A DNA stretch of 64,000 bases from Variovorax paradoxus (GTDB lineage: Bacteria; Pseudomonadota; Gammaproteobacteria; Burkholderiales; Burkholderiaceae_C): NCBI RefSeq assembly GCF_024734665.1, contig NZ_CP102931.1, positions 990,001-1,054,000 of the forward strand. The letters run 5' to 3'. The notes under the pieces are model-generated. The model was not told the DNA's origin, did not search any database, and was given only the letters and a program-made list of their open reading frames with translations. The translations under genes were made by a program, and so were the position numbers. Shown piece by piece: positions 7,915 to 18,712 of this stretch. Every line of letters begins with the position of its first letter. Positions within the stretch are counted from its first letter, which is position 1.

Positions 7915-9392
7915 TGCGTTGGCGTGGCAATGCCGTCGATCGGCACGGGCACGCCAGTCAGGATGCCTCTGAAATGGCGCAGCGGCTCTCCTACGTTCAG
8001 GCCCCGCTGGTCCATCGAGAACGCACGGATGGAGCGCTCGTGCGCGCCGCCGCGCTTCTTGAGCACCGAGATGGCCTGGCGCACTTCGCCTTCGGCCTCG
8101 TAGTAGCGCAGCAGCACCACGGCGTCGGCAAGGTAGCTGGCGTCCACAGGTGTCTGCATCTGCATGCCGATGAGCCCGTGCTGCGCGCCGACCAGCAGCG
8201 TGGCCACGCCGGCCTGCCCGAGGTAGGTGAGCAGCTCGTGCAGCTGCACGATCAGAAAGCGCTCGTCTGGCATCGCGTTGAGGTAGCCGTTCAGGCTGTC
8301 GATGACGACCACCTTCGCGCCGTGCTGCGTCACGGCCTGGCGGATCTCGTGCACCAGCTCGCCGGGGGAGAGTTCCGCCGGGTCGACCTGCTTGATGCGG
8401 ATGCGGCCCGATTGCAGGTGGGGATCCAGCGACATGCCCAGGCCGGCGCTGCGCGTGCGCAGGGTGTTGACGCTTTCGTCGAAGATGAAGAGCGCGGCCG
8501 TCTCGCCGCGCTCGGCCGCCGCAATGGCGAATCGCACCGCCACCGACGACTTGCCCGTGCCCGGCGCGCCGACGAACAGGGTGCTGGTGCCCTTCTCGAG
8601 GCCGCCGCCCAGCAGCGCGTCGAGCGCCTCGATGCCGCTGGGCAGCTTGGTCAGCGCGGTGTCGTTGACGTGCTCGGCCGCCACCAGGCGCGGAAACACC
8701 TGCAGGCCGCCGCGGTGAATCTTGTAGTCGTGGTAGCCGCCCCGGAACGACTGGCCCCGGTATTTCACGACCAGCAGCCGGCGGCGCGCGGAGCCGTAGT
8801 CGGAGTGCGACTGCTCCAGCCTCACCACCGCGTGCGCGATGCTCTGCACCTGCAGGTCGTGTTCGGTGGCGGTCATGTCGTCCAGCAGCAGCACCGTGCA
8901 CTGGCGCCCCGCGAAGAACTGCTTGAGCGCCAGGATCTGCCGGCGGTAGCGCAGCGAGGTGCCCGAGAGCAGCCGCAACTCGGAGAGCGAATCGAACACG
9001 ATGCGCGAGGGCTTGATGGCCTCCACGTCGCTCAGGATGCGCAGCGTGGTTTCGCTCAGCTCCACCTCGGAGGGGTGGAACATGGTGTATTGCTCCTCGG
9101 GCTGCAGGCTGTCCTGCGTGGGCAGCATCTCGCGCACGTGGATGCTGGAGATGTCCCAGCCGTGCGAGACGGCCACGCCGCGCAGCTCGTGCTCGGTTTC
9201 GGACAGCGTCACGTACAGCACCGACTCGCCGCGCGCCGCGCCTTCGAGCAGGAACTGCATCGCGATGGTCGTTTTGCCGGCGCCCGGCGTGCCTTCGAGC
9301 AGGTAGAGCCGGTTGGGCTCGAGGCCGCCGCCGAGCACGTCGTTCAGGCCCGGTACGCCCACGCTCAGCAGTCGCTGGTGATCAGGCTCCAT
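7911..9392 (-). CDS. KaiC-like double-domain RecA-fold ATPase
   Basis: A 493-residue protein with two tandem KaiC domains, the length of cyanobacterial KaiC. Domain 1 has Walker A GTPGAGKTT (residues 34-42) and Walker B RIVFDSLSE; domain 2 has GAPGTGKSS (275-283) and VVVIDSLNGY, with the acidic pair IFDES near 304-306 where KaiC II keeps catalytic glutamates. Aligning the C-terminal segment by eye, KaiC Thr426 and Ser431 correspond to Thr414 and Ser419, while Thr432 corresponds to Tyr420. The start at 9392 has GGAG eight bases upstream. No kaiA or kaiB lies nearby; the partner is the overlapping kinase gene. Such KaiC relatives in non-photosynthetic bacteria are linked to stress or timing signals, not proven clocks. 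Confidence 0.9.
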   Translation of the reverse strand: MEPDHQRLLSVGVPGLNDVLGGGLEPNRLYLLEGTPGAGKTTIAMQFLLEGAARGESVLYVTLSETEHELRGVAVSHGWDISSIHVREMLPTQDSLQPEEQYTMFHPSEVELSETTLRILSDVEAIKPSRIVFDSLSELRLLSGTSLRYRRQILALKQFFAGRQCTVLLLDDMTATEHDLQVQSIAHAVVRLEQSHSDYGSARRRLLVVKYRGQSFRGGYHDYKIHRGGLQVFPRLVAAEHVNDTALTKLPSGIEALDALLGGGLEKGTSTLFVGAPGTGKSSVAVRFAIAAAERGETAALFIFDESVNTLRTRSAGLGMSLDPHLQSGRIRIKQVDPAELSPGELVHEIRQAVTQHGAKVVVIDSLNGYLNAMPDERFLIVQLHELLTYLGQAGVATLLVGAQHGLIGMQMQTPVDASYLADAVVLLRYYEAEGEVRQAISVLKKRGGAHERSIRAFSMDQRGLNVGEPLRHFRGILTGVPVPIDGIATPTQ

Positions 9393-9621
9393 GGTGGCTT
9401 CTCCATTCCATGAGTGAATGAGGTCAATGCCAAATTCAAACATCGAAGCCGTGGGGCCGCGTGCAGGACGGCGCCGCATGGCGCGCCACGGGGAGCGACT
9501 ATGGGAAATGTCCTGCACGGGGCAGCGGAATCGTCCGGCTGGCCGGGTAGGGCGGATGGAGAAACTGCCCTACCGGCTCCCGCCGCCCTTCCTTCTTAAT
9601 TTGGCTCTTCAGGAGAAGACG

Positions 9622-9801
9622 ATGCGCGAAGACACCCAGATCCGCATTCCCCAGGACGATGAACGGATCGACGTCACGGACCTCAAGGAGGTCGACTACT
9701 GGACCCAGTGGTTCGGCGTGAGCGAAGAACGCCTGCGCATCGCAGTGGCCTCGGCGGGCACCGCCAAGGACGACCTGCGGGTCTACCTCGGCCTGCCTTG
9801 A
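9622..9801 (+). CDS. Small DUF3606 family protein
   Basis: A 59-residue protein. The DUF3606 pattern is visible: a short polar N-terminus, RIDVTDLKEVDYWTQWFGVS, then a helix EERLRIAVASAG ending in DLRVYLGLP. The family is common in Proteobacteria and its function is unknown; the second half looks like a small helix-turn-helix. AGGAG seven bases before the ATG (9611-9615) supports the start. It is transcribed away from the KaiC-like operon across a 229-nt intergenic region and ends 15 nt before the convergent ureG. Confidence 0.75.
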   Translation: MREDTQIRIPQDDERIDVTDLKEVDYWTQWFGVSEERLRIAVASAGTAKDDLRVYLGLP

Positions 9802-9816
9802 TTCTTTCCGGAGGCC

Positions 9817-10518
9817 TCAGCCCGCGGCGAGCATGCCGCGCTCTTCGATGAATGCCACCACCTCGGCCACGCCTGTGAGCGTCTTGAGGTTCGTCATCAC
9901 GTAGGGGCGCTGGCGGCGCATGCGCTGCGTGTCCTGCTCCATCACGTCGAGATTGGCGCCCACGTAGGGCGCGAGGTCGGTCTTGTTGATCACGAAGAGG
10001 TCGCTCTTGGTGATGCCGGGGCCGCCCTTGCGCGGAATCTTTTCGCCGGCCGCCACGTCGATCACGTAGATCGTGAGGTCCGACAGTTCGGGGCTGAAGG
10101 TGGCCGCGAGGTTGTCGCCGCCAGACTCGACGAACACGATGTCGGCGTTCGGAAAGTCTTCGAGCATGCGGTCGATGGCTTCGAGGTTGATCGAGGCGTC
10201 TTCGCGGATGGCGGTGTGCGGGCAGCCGCCCGTCTCCACGCCCATGATACGTTCGGCCGGCAGCGCGCCGGCCACGGTCAGCAGGCGCTGGTCTTCCTTG
10301 GTGTAGATGTCGTTGGTGATGGCGATCAGGTCGTACTTGTCGCGCATCGCCTTGCAGAGCATTTCGAGCAGCGTGGTCTTGCCCGAGCCGACCGGGCCGC
10401 CGATGCCAACGCGCAGCGGGGGCAATTTCTTGGTGCGATGGGGGATGTGGTGCAGGGCGGAGGTCATGGAGGAAGTGTCCGGTTCAGCTTCGGAAGAGGC
10501 GGGAATATTGTGTTTCAT
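9817..10518 (-). CDS. ureG: Urease accessory GTPase UreG
   Basis: The SIMIBI-class GTPase that drives nickel delivery into apo-urease with UreE, UreF and UreD. P-loop [10 protein letters not shown], the nickel-binding [15 protein letters not shown] segment (CPH), [16 protein letters not shown], and the base-specificity motif [10 protein letters not shown] are all intact. The ATG at 10518 gives 233 residues and overlaps ureF by 35 nt; an ATG at 10467 (MTSALHHIP) would remove the overlap and better fits the usual UreG length. Neither has a clear ribosome site. It is the last gene of the urease operon. Confidence 0.95.
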   Translation of the reverse strand: MKHNIPASSEAEPDTSSMTSALHHIPHRTKKLPPLRVGIGGPVGSGKTTLLEMLCKAMRDKYDLIAITNDIYTKEDQRLLTVAGALPAERIMGVETGGCPHTAIREDASINLEAIDRMLEDFPNADIVFVESGGDNLAATFSPELSDLTIYVIDVAAGEKIPRKGGPGITKSDLFVINKTDLAPYVGANLDVMEQDTQRMRRQRPYVMTNLKTLTGVAEVVAFIEERGMLAAG

Positions 10519-11161
10519 GGCGGGCCGACAACACCGCCAGCAGGGGCGCGAAGGCCTGGCGTTCGTCGTCGCCGAGGGCCATGGCGCGTGTCACGGCCTC
10601 AGGGATTTCCTGCGCCAGCCGCCCGAGGATGCGCTGGCCCGCGCTCTGGCCCAGCGGCACGGCCTTGACGGCTGCGGCGACCATGTTCTCGGCCCAGCCA
10701 AAGGCAAAGGCCAGGCAGCCGTCGTGCACCGTGGCACCGGTGCGGCTCACTGCAAAGGCGAAGGCGATGGGGTAGCTCGCAGGCAGGTCGGCGAAGACTT
10801 CGGCGGTGTCAGCGTGATGCAGCTTGAGCCACTCGACGAAGGAGCGGCCCATCTGTTCGGTCTGCAGGAAGAATTCGGCCGATTCGCGGGTGGTCATCAC
10901 CCATTCGTTGAGTTGGCGAATGCGTTGAGTGTCGTTGGCACGCCAGGCCATGACGGCTTGCGCGAAGGCTGCGAGGTCGCCGCGAGCGAAGCTCAGGTGC
11001 AATTGGTCGGCGAGCCATTCGGCTGCGCGCGGTTCGGAATCGATGCCGGCCCATTCGACTGCGGCCTCGACGCCTTCGGAATACGAGAAGCCGCCTACGG
11101 GCAGGGCTGGGGAGGCCAGCCAAATTAGCTGGAGGAGGCTTTGAGCGGCTGGGTCTGGCAT
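10484..11161 (-). CDS. ureF: Urease accessory protein UreF
   Basis: A 225-residue all-helical accessory protein, normal for the family. The hallmark N-terminus [20 protein letters not shown] is present, as is [20 protein letters not shown] in the C-terminal half and a basic tail ending SRLFRS, the part that in studied UreF proteins joins the UreG-UreD complex. UreF gates GTP hydrolysis by UreG during nickel insertion. It lies between ureE and ureG, separated from ureE by an inverted-repeat element. Confidence 0.95.
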   Translation of the reverse strand: MPDPAAQSLLQLIWLASPALPVGGFSYSEGVEAAVEWAGIDSEPRAAEWLADQLHLSFARGDLAAFAQAVMAWRANDTQRIRQLNEWVMTTRESAEFFLQTEQMGRSFVEWLKLHHADTAEVFADLPASYPIAFAFAVSRTGATVHDGCLAFAFGWAENMVAAAVKAVPLGQSAGQRILGRLAQEIPEAVTRAMALGDDERQAFAPLLAVLSARHETQYSRLFRS

Positions 11162-11203
11162 GTCAGCTTTTCAGCGCGCGCTGTATTTGCGTGTCCGGGG
11201 TGC

Positions 11204-11296
11204 GTGCGAATGACACCGGGTGCTTCCCTCCGCGAATGTCCCCGCCTTCGGCTCCTCCTTTATTTCGCTGCGGGGAGCACCCGGTGCCATTCGCAC
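11204..11296. repeat. Large imperfect inverted repeat between ureE and ureF
   Basis: Arms 11204-11236 and 11264-11296 match at 29 of 33 positions, including GTGCGAATG and CACCGGGTGC, around a 27-nt centre. The element fills about half of the 181-nt gap inside an otherwise tight operon and does not code. Its size and symmetry suggest a dispersed intergenic palindrome of the REP/BIME kind, or an mRNA processing or attenuation hairpin; no T run follows on either strand. No second copy was noticed in this window. Confidence 0.7.
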
Positions 11297-11342
11297 ATGG
11301 GCGCAGTCGGAACGACGAACAACGCATCGACGCAATTTCATC

Positions 11343-11945
11343 TCAGTGCGAGTGACCATGATGACTGTGGTCGTGACCGTGCGAGTGGTCATGGTCGTCG
11401 AGCAACTCCGGCGCGAGCACGAGCGGCTTCGGGCCATTGCTGTGGGAATGTCCGTGGTCATGACCGTGACCACCGCCGTGCGAATGCTCGTGCGATCCGT
11501 ATGCACCGCCCTCGGGCTCGAAAGCCTCATCGACCGCCACGACGATCAGGTGCATCGAACGCAGCATGTCGGCCAGCACATGGTCGGGCTCGATCTTGAG
11601 GTGGTCGGGCTTCAACTCGATCGGCACGTGCCGGTTGCCCAGGTGATAGGCCGCGCGCGTCAGGTCGAAGGGCGTGCCATGGGCCGTGCAGTGCGTGATG
11701 CGCAGTACTGGCTGCGGCGCAGCGATCACGCGCACCAGCGAACCGTCTTCAGCCACGAGAACGTCACCGCCCCGCACGGCGGTGCCGCGCGGCAGGAACA
11801 CGCCGATCTGGCGGCCCTGCGAGTCGGTGGCGTCGAAACGGCTCTTCTGGCGGATGTCCCAGTCGAGCTCGATGGTGGCAGCGCGCTTGAGCAGCACGGG
11901 CGCAAGGCCGCGGCCCTGGGGCATGAGTTTGTTGGCGGTGAGCAT
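11343..11945 (-). CDS. ureE: Urease accessory nickel metallochaperone UreE
   Basis: A 200-residue protein from the ATG at 11945 (MLTANKLMPQG). The N-terminal peptide-binding domain holds DSQGRQIGVFLPRGTAVRGG; the metal-binding domain includes LGNRHVPIEL with the conserved interface His. The last 50 residues contain 17 histidines in HG, HD and HS repeats, a nickel store also seen in Klebsiella UreE and absent in many others. UreE hands Ni(II) to the UreG-UreF-UreD complex. It follows ureC by 88 nt, longer than the other spacings of the operon except the ureE-ureF gap. Confidence 0.95.
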   Translation of the reverse strand: MLTANKLMPQGRGLAPVLLKRAATIELDWDIRQKSRFDATDSQGRQIGVFLPRGTAVRGGDVLVAEDGSLVRVIAAPQPVLRITHCTAHGTPFDLTRAAYHLGNRHVPIELKPDHLKIEPDHVLADMLRSMHLIVVAVDEAFEPEGGAYGSHEHSHGGGHGHDHGHSHSNGPKPLVLAPELLDDHDHSHGHDHSHHGHSH

Positions 11946-12033
11946 GGTGCGAAGGGAGCGCCCCGGGGCGCTCGTTGGCTGAATGAATACCTTCGAGGAT
12001 ACGCAGCCTGTCAAGCAGGCGCATACCCCGGCT

Positions 12034-13751
<1,718 letters not shown>

Positions 13752-13752
<1 letters not shown>

Positions 13753-14057
13753 CAGAGCTTTCCTTGAACCAGGCCACGAAAGCCGTAGACGATGCGATCG
13801 CCGGAAAAATCGACCAGCTCGACCGTGCGCTGCTGGCCCGGCTCGAAGCGCACCGCTGCGCCCGAGGCGATGTTCAGCCGCATGCCGCGCGCGGCCTCGC
13901 GGTCGAAGCCGAGCGCGCCGTTGGTCTCGGCAAAGTGATAGTGCGAGCCGACCTGGATCGGCCGGTCGGCGGTGTTCTGCACCACCAGCGTGAGGGTGCG
14001 GCGGCCGGGGTTGAGCGCGTGCTCGCCGTCGTCGGTGAGGAGTTCGCCAGGGATCAT
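13752..14057 (-). CDS. ureB: Urease subunit beta
   Basis: 101 residues from MIPGELL, the normal start and length. Conserved [27 protein letters not shown] and [15 protein letters not shown] segments form the beta-barrel subunit that packs on UreC. The product is separate from UreA, as in most bacteria (the two are fused in Helicobacter). One-base overlap with ureC downstream and 8 nt after ureJ. Confidence 0.97.
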
Positions 14058-14065
14058 GGCCAGCC

Positions 14066-14665
14066 TCAGATGGCTTGGGCCAGCAGCGTCGCGCCCAGGC
14101 CGAGCACTGCGGCGCCGGCCACGCGCGGCACCCATGCGTTGGCGTGGCGCAGGGCCCAGCCCATTGCGATGCCGGCGGCGTGCAGCAGCAACGTGGCGCA
14201 GACCATGCCGGCCAGCGTGAGGGCCGCGCCTTGTTCGCTGGCCAGCTCGTAGCCGTGGGCCACGCCATGGAACACCGCGAACACGCCGACCACCGCCATG
14301 GCCACCACCGCCGGCAGATGCACGCGCGTGACGACCAGCAGGCCCAGCACCAGCAGCGAGGCCGCGATCATCGGCTCGACCGCCGGCAGCTGCACGCCGG
14401 CCAGGCCCATCAATGCGCCCACCAGCAGCATGCCGGCGAAGGCGAGAGGCGCCCAGAGCAGGTCGGGCCAGGCGCGGCGCGCGGCCAATGCGCTCCAGAA
14501 GCCGACCGCAACCATCGCGGCCAGGTGGTCGGCGCCGGTCAGCGGATGCAGGAAGCCGGTGGTGAAGCCGTGGTGCAGGCCGCCGTCGACGCCGGTGTGG
14601 GCGCTGGCTGCAAGAGGCAGCAGGAAGGCGAGCAGGGCGAGGGTTCTGGAGGCGTTGTGGCGCAT
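14066..14665 (-). CDS. ureJ: HupE/UreJ family membrane protein, probable nickel permease
   Basis: A 199-residue membrane protein starting at the ATG at 14665, which has AAAGGAC just upstream. A signal-like first segment ends near ASAHTG, and about six further hydrophobic helices follow. The HupE/UreJ signature [18 protein letters not shown] is present, with additional histidines (GLHHGFTTG) that can bind nickel. HupE/UreJ proteins mediate nickel uptake in hydrogenase and urease loci. Its place between ureA and ureB is the arrangement known for several Betaproteobacteria and supports a role in supplying nickel to this urease. Confidence 0.9.
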   Translation of the reverse strand: MRHNASRTLALLAFLLPLAASAHTGVDGGLHHGFTTGFLHPLTGADHLAAMVAVGFWSALAARRAWPDLLWAPLAFAGMLLVGALMGLAGVQLPAVEPMIAASLLVLGLLVVTRVHLPAVVAMAVVGVFAVFHGVAHGYELASEQGAALTLAGMVCATLLLHAAGIAMGWALRHANAWVPRVAGAAVLGLGATLLAQAI

Positions 14666-14690
14666 GGAAAGTCCTTTTGTTCTTTGAATT

Positions 14691-14993
14691 TCAGACGATG
14701 GGCTGGTGCACGGTGACCAGCTTGGTGCCATCAGGGAAGGTGGCTTCGATCTGGATGTCCGGAATCATCTCGGCGATGCCGTCCATCACGTCGGCGCGGG
14801 TGAGCACGGCGCGCCCGTCGCTCATGAGCTCGGCGACGCTCTTGCCGTCGCGGGCGCCTTCCATCACGGCGGCGGAAATCAGGGCGATGGCTTCGGGGTA
14901 GTTGAGCTTCAGGCCGCGGGCCTTGCGGCGTTCGGCGAGCAGCGCCGCAGTGAAGATCAGCAGCTTGTCTTTTTCGCGCGGAGTCAGTTCCAT
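14691..14993 (-). CDS. ureA: Urease subunit gamma
   Basis: 100 residues starting [20 protein letters not shown], the exact family start and length, ending VTVHQPIV. The small gamma subunit assembles with UreB and UreC as a trimer of trimers. It is the first gene of the operon, so the promoter region lies at 14994-15097, where a sigma-54 element is visible. ureD, which often stands before ureA, is not present here. Confidence 0.97.
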   Translation of the reverse strand: MELTPREKDKLLIFTAALLAERRKARGLKLNYPEAIALISAAVMEGARDGKSVAELMSDGRAVLTRADVMDGIAEMIPDIQIEATFPDGTKLVTVHQPIV

Positions 14994-15048
14994 GGGGTCG
15001 GCATCGGGTGGCGGAGAGTGGCGGCCATTATGGGCAAGCCGGCTTCTT

Positions 15049-15064
15049 TGCAACAGTCGTGCCC
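15049..15064 (-). promoter_or_regulatory. Sigma-54 (RpoN) -24/-12 promoter of the urease operon
   Basis: Read on the minus strand, GGGCACGACTGTTGCA matches the consensus TGGCACGrNNNTTGCW at every defined position but the first, with the obligatory ten bases between GG and GC. It points at ureA; the predicted transcription start is near 15038, giving a leader of about 45 nt. Nitrogen-controlled urease operons in other bacteria use RpoN or Nac, so the match fits the biology. Confidence 0.75.
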
Positions 15065-15097
15065 TGTTCGCCAAAAGCCGTACGGGTGGCATGAAAG

Positions 15098-18000
15098 ATG
15101 CACCGAAACGGTGTGAACCCCGACGCCGTACCCACCACCCCTGACGACGCGCCGCAGCGCATCGTCAAGGTTCGGCGCGACTACAACAGCTGGGTGGCCA
15201 GCGAGACGCTGGAAGACTACGCACTGCGCTACACGCCGCAGCGCTTTCGCAAGTGGTCCGAATGGCGGGTGGCCAACACGGCCTTCGGGGCGGCGTCGTT
15301 CCTGATCCTGGAGGCGGTGGGCGCCACGCTGCTGGTGCAGTACGGCTTTGCCAATGCCTTCTGGGCGATCCTGGCGACGGGGCTCATCATCTTCCTGGCG
15401 GGCGTGCCGATCAGCGTGTACGCGGCGCGCTACGGCGTCGACATGGACCTGCTCACGCGCGGCGCGGGCTTCGGCTATATCGGCTCCACGCTCACCTCGC
15501 TGATCTACGCGAGCTTCACTTTCATCTTCTTCGCGCTCGAGGCGGCTGTGATGGCCTATGCGCTGGAACTGGCGCTGGGCATCCCGCCGGTCTGGGGCTA
15601 CCTGGTGTGTGCGCTGGTGGTGATTCCGCTGGTCACGCACGGGGTGTCGGCCATCAGCCGGCTGCAACTGTGGACACAGCCGCTGTGGCTGCTGATGCTG
15701 GTGGTGCCTTTTGCCTATGTGCTGGTGCGCGATCCTGGTGCGTTTGCGGGCATCGTGCACTACAACGGGGTTCGTTCCGGCACCAAGGGTTTCGATCTGC
15801 ACCTGTTTGGCGCTGCCCTGACGGTCGGCATTGCGCTGATCACGCAGATGGGCGAGCAGGCCGACTACCTGCGCTTCATGCCCGCGCGAACCGCAACCAC
15901 GGCGCGCCGCTGGTGGGCCGGGGTGCTGGCCGGGGGCCCGGGCTGGGTGGTGCTGGGGGTGCTCAAGATGCTGGGCGGGGCGCTGCTGGCCTATCTGGCG
16001 ATCACGCACATGGTGCCGGCCGACCGCGCGGTCGATCCGAACCAGATGTACCTCGCGGCCTACGAGTACGTGTTTCCGAACTACGGCTGGGCGGTGGCGG
16101 CCACGGCGCTGTTCGTGGTGATCTCGCAGCTCAAGATCAACGTCACCAATGCCTATGCGGGCTCGCTGGCCTGGAGCAACTTCTTCTCGCGCGTGGCGCA
16201 CAGCCATCCGGGGCGTGTGGTGTGGGTGGTGTTCAACGCGCTCATCGCCTTCATGCTGATGGAGATGAACGTGTTCGAGGCGCTGGGCGACGTGCTCGGC
16301 CTGTTCGCCAACATCGCCATCGCATGGATGATGGCGGTGGTGGCAGACCTCGTCATCAACAAGCCGCTGGGGCTGTCGCCACCGGGCATCGAGTTCAAGC
16401 GCGCGCACCTGTGGGACATCAACCCGGTGGGCGTGGGCGCGATGGCGCTGGCGTCGGTGCTGTCGATCACGGCGCACCTGGGCGTGTTCGGGCCGCTGGC
16501 GCAGGCGTTCTCGGCGTTGATAGCGCTGGGCACGGCGTTGGTGGCCTCGCCGCTGCTGGCCTGGGCGACGGGGGGCAAGTACTACCTGGCGCGCGGTTCC
16601 GACGAGGCCCACGGCGCCGTGGCCTTCGCACCTGCCGAGGGCCCGCGCGCGGTGCGCTGGGCGAAGGTCGAAACGGGGAGCTACCAGCGCCTGAAAGTGC
16701 AGCACTGCGTGATCTGCGAGCGCGAGTACGAGGGGCCGGACATGGCGCACTGCCCGGCGTACCAGGGCGCGATCTGCTCGCTGTGCTGCACGCTCGACGC
16801 ACGCTGCGGCGATTTGTGCAAGCCGCATGCGAGCCTGTCGTCGCAATGGTCGACGGTGCTGCGCTGGCTGCTGCCGCGGCGCAGCTGGCGCTACCTGGAC
16901 ACCGGGCTGGGGCACTTCCTGCTGCTGATGCTCGTCATCGTGCCGCTGCTGGCCGTGGTGTTCGGCGTGCTCTACCAGCAGGAGCTGCGCGCCTTCGGCG
17001 AGGGTGCACTGGAGTTGGCGTCGGAGGCCGACGTGGCCGCGGCGCTGGCCGGCGTGCAGAAGCTGTCGCTGCGCTCGGGCTTCCTCAAGGCGTACATGGC
17101 GCTGCTGGTCATCGCGGGCATCGTCGCGTGGTGGCTGGTGCTGGCGCACCAGAGTCGCAAGGTGGCGCAGGAAGAATCGAATCGCCAGACCCATCTGCTG
17201 GTGCGCGAAATAGAGCTGCACCGCGAGACCGATCGCGCCCTGCAGGCCGCCAAGCAGGCAGCCGACGAAGCCCGCGAAATCGCGGAGCAGGCCAAGCTCG
17301 CAGCCGAGCTGGCCAAGCAGGCCGCCGACCAGGCCAACCAGGCGAAGAGCCGCTACATCAGCGCCATCAGCCACGAGCTGCGCACGCCGCTCAACAGCAT
17401 CCTGGGCTACGCGCAGCTGATGGGCGAAGACCACTCGGTGCCGCCGCACCGCCAGCAGGCGGTGGCGGTCATCAAGCGCGGCGGGGAGCATCTGCTGTCG
17501 CTCATCGAAGGCACGCTCGCCATCGCGCACATCGAGGCCGGCAAGCTCACGCTGCATGCACGACCGATGCGCTTTGCCGACACGCTGCGCGAGCTGGCCG
17601 ACATGTTCGAGCTGCAGGCGGCGGAGAAGGGGCTGCAGTTCCGCTTCGAGGCGGCGGGGCCCTTGCCCGAGGTGGTGCGCGCGGATGAAAAGCGCGTGCT
17701 GCAGATTCTCATCAATCTGCTGGGCAACGCGATCAAGTTCACGGCAGTTGGGCAGGTCACGCTGCGGCTGGCCTATGCGCGCGAGTTCGCGTCCATCGAG
17801 ATCGAGGACACGGGCCCCGGCATGCCGGCCGAGGACATCGAGCGCATCTTCGAACCCTTTGCGCGCGGCAATGCCGCAGGCATGTCGGCCGCACCGGGCG
17901 CGGGGCTCGGGCTCACCATCGCCAAGATGCTCACCGACCTGATGGGCGGCGAGATGAAGGTGCAAAGCACGCCGGGCGAAGGCTCGCTCTTCTGCGTGCG

Positions 18001-18712
18001 CCTGTTCCTGCCGCGCGTGCACGACACGGTGGCCGGCACCGGCCGTCCGATGCCGGTGCAGCGCGCGCGGCGCGGCTACGAAGGCCCGCGCCGCCGCCTG
18101 CTGGTGGTCGACAACGAGGAGGCCGACCGCGACCTGCTGGGCCATGTGCTCGCGCCGCTGGGCTTCGAGCTGCGCAGCGCGGCCAGCGGGCACGATGCGC
18201 TCGACCTCATCGCGGCTGGCTACCGGCCCGATGCGATGTTCGTCGACCTCGCGATGCCCGGCATCGACGGCTGGGAAACCATTCGCCGCGCGCGCAAGCT
18301 GGGGCTGACCGAGGCGTCGGTGGCCATCGTCTCGGCCAACGCTTTCGACAAGGGGCTGGACAACGACGTGGGCATTGCGCCGGAAGATTTCTTCGTCAAG
18401 CCCGTGCGCCACACCGAGCTGCTCGATTGGCTCGAACGCCGGCTCGGGCTGCAATGGACCGACACCGCCGCCAGGCCCGCCGCGGCTGTGGCACCGCGTG
18501 CGATGCAGGCGCCTTCGCTGGCCCGCCTGCGCGCGCTCGACGAGGCCGTGAGCCTGGGCTACTTTCGCGGCATCATGAACCAGCTCGACGACATCGACGC
18601 CGCGCAGCCCGAATGCGCATCTTGGACCGAAGCGCAGCGCGTGCTGGCCCGCCAGTTCCAGTTCGAGGCCATGAGCCGCGCGCTGGCCGAAGCCGTCGAA
18701 AGCGCCGCATGA
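15098..18712 (+). CDS. NCS1 permease / Cys-rich module / hybrid histidine kinase fusion (transceptor kinase)
   Basis: A 1204-residue membrane protein. Residues about 25-505 form an NCS1-family (cytosine/purine/allantoin) permease: the entry motif [19 protein letters not shown], about 12 helices, and the loop [14 protein letters not shown]. Then comes a Cys-rich module ([10 protein letters not shown], Cys537 and Cys540, and about seven more Cys to near residue 580), two more helices (about 600-700), a coiled coil rich in [12 protein letters not shown], HisKA with His759 ([11 protein letters not shown]), HATPase ([26 protein letters not shown]) and a receiver with Asp1050 ([11 protein letters not shown]). 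The fused transporter resembles the logic of CbrA (an SSS permease-kinase). Start ATG 15098; GTG 15113 is an alternative because 15098 lies in the NtrC-like dyad. It is coupled by ATGA overlap to the next regulator. Confidence 0.9.
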   Translation: MHRNGVNPDAVPTTPDDAPQRIVKVRRDYNSWVASETLEDYALRYTPQRFRKWSEWRVANTAFGAASFLILEAVGATLLVQYGFANAFWAILATGLIIFLAGVPISVYAARYGVDMDLLTRGAGFGYIGSTLTSLIYASFTFIFFALEAAVMAYALELALGIPPVWGYLVCALVVIPLVTHGVSAISRLQLWTQPLWLLMLVVPFAYVLVRDPGAFAGIVHYNGVRSGTKGFDLHLFGAALTVGIALITQMGEQADYLRFMPARTATTARRWWAGVLAGGPGWVVLGVLKMLGGALLAYLAITHMVPADRAVDPNQMYLAAYEYVFPNYGWAVAATALFVVISQLKINVTNAYAGSLAWSNFFSRVAHSHPGRVVWVVFNALIAFMLMEMNVFEALGDVLGLFANIAIAWMMAVVADLVINKPLGLSPPGIEFKRAHLWDINPVGVGAMALASVLSITAHLGVFGPLAQAFSALIALGTALVASPLLAWATGGKYYLARGSDEAHGAVAFAPAEGPRAVRWAKVETGSYQRLKVQHCVICEREYEGPDMAHCPAYQGAICSLCCTLDARCGDLCKPHASLSSQWSTVLRWLLPRRSWRYLDTGLGHFLLLMLVIVPLLAVVFGVLYQQELRAFGEGALELASEADVAAALAGVQKLSLRSGFLKAYMALLVIAGIVAWWLVLAHQSRKVAQEESNRQTHLLVREIELHRETDRALQAAKQAADEAREIAEQAKLAAELAKQAADQANQAKSRYISAISHELRTPLNSILGYAQLMGEDHSVPPHRQQAVAVIKRGGEHLLSLIEGTLAIAHIEAGKLTLHARPMRFADTLRELADMFELQAAEKGLQFRFEAAGPLPEVVRADEKRVLQILINLLGNAIKFTAVGQVTLRLAYAREFASIEIEDTGPGMPAEDIERIFEPFARGNAAGMSAAPGAGLGLTIAKMLTDLMGGEMKVQSTPGEGSLFCVRLFLPRVHDTVAGTGRPMPVQRARRGYEGPRRRLLVVDNEEADRDLLGHVLAPLGFELRSAASGHDALDLIAAGYRPDAMFVDLAMPGIDGWETIRRARKLGLTEASVAIVSANAFDKGLDNDVGIAPEDFFVKPVRHTELLDWLERRLGLQWTDTAARPAAAVAPRAMQAPSLARLRALDEAVSLGYFRGIMNQLDDIDAAQPECASWTEAQRVLARQFQFEAMSRALAEAVESAA
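15099..15115. promoter_or_regulatory. NtrC-type binding dyad upstream of ureA
   Basis: TGCACC-GAAAC-GGTGTG, close to the enteric NtrC site TGCACC-N5-GGTGCA, with two positions of the right half-site different. Its centre is about 69 bp upstream of the predicted sigma-54 start of ureA, within reach of an enhancer-binding protein. It overlaps the first codons of the divergent kinase gene, so binding might also repress that gene. Confidence 0.55.
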
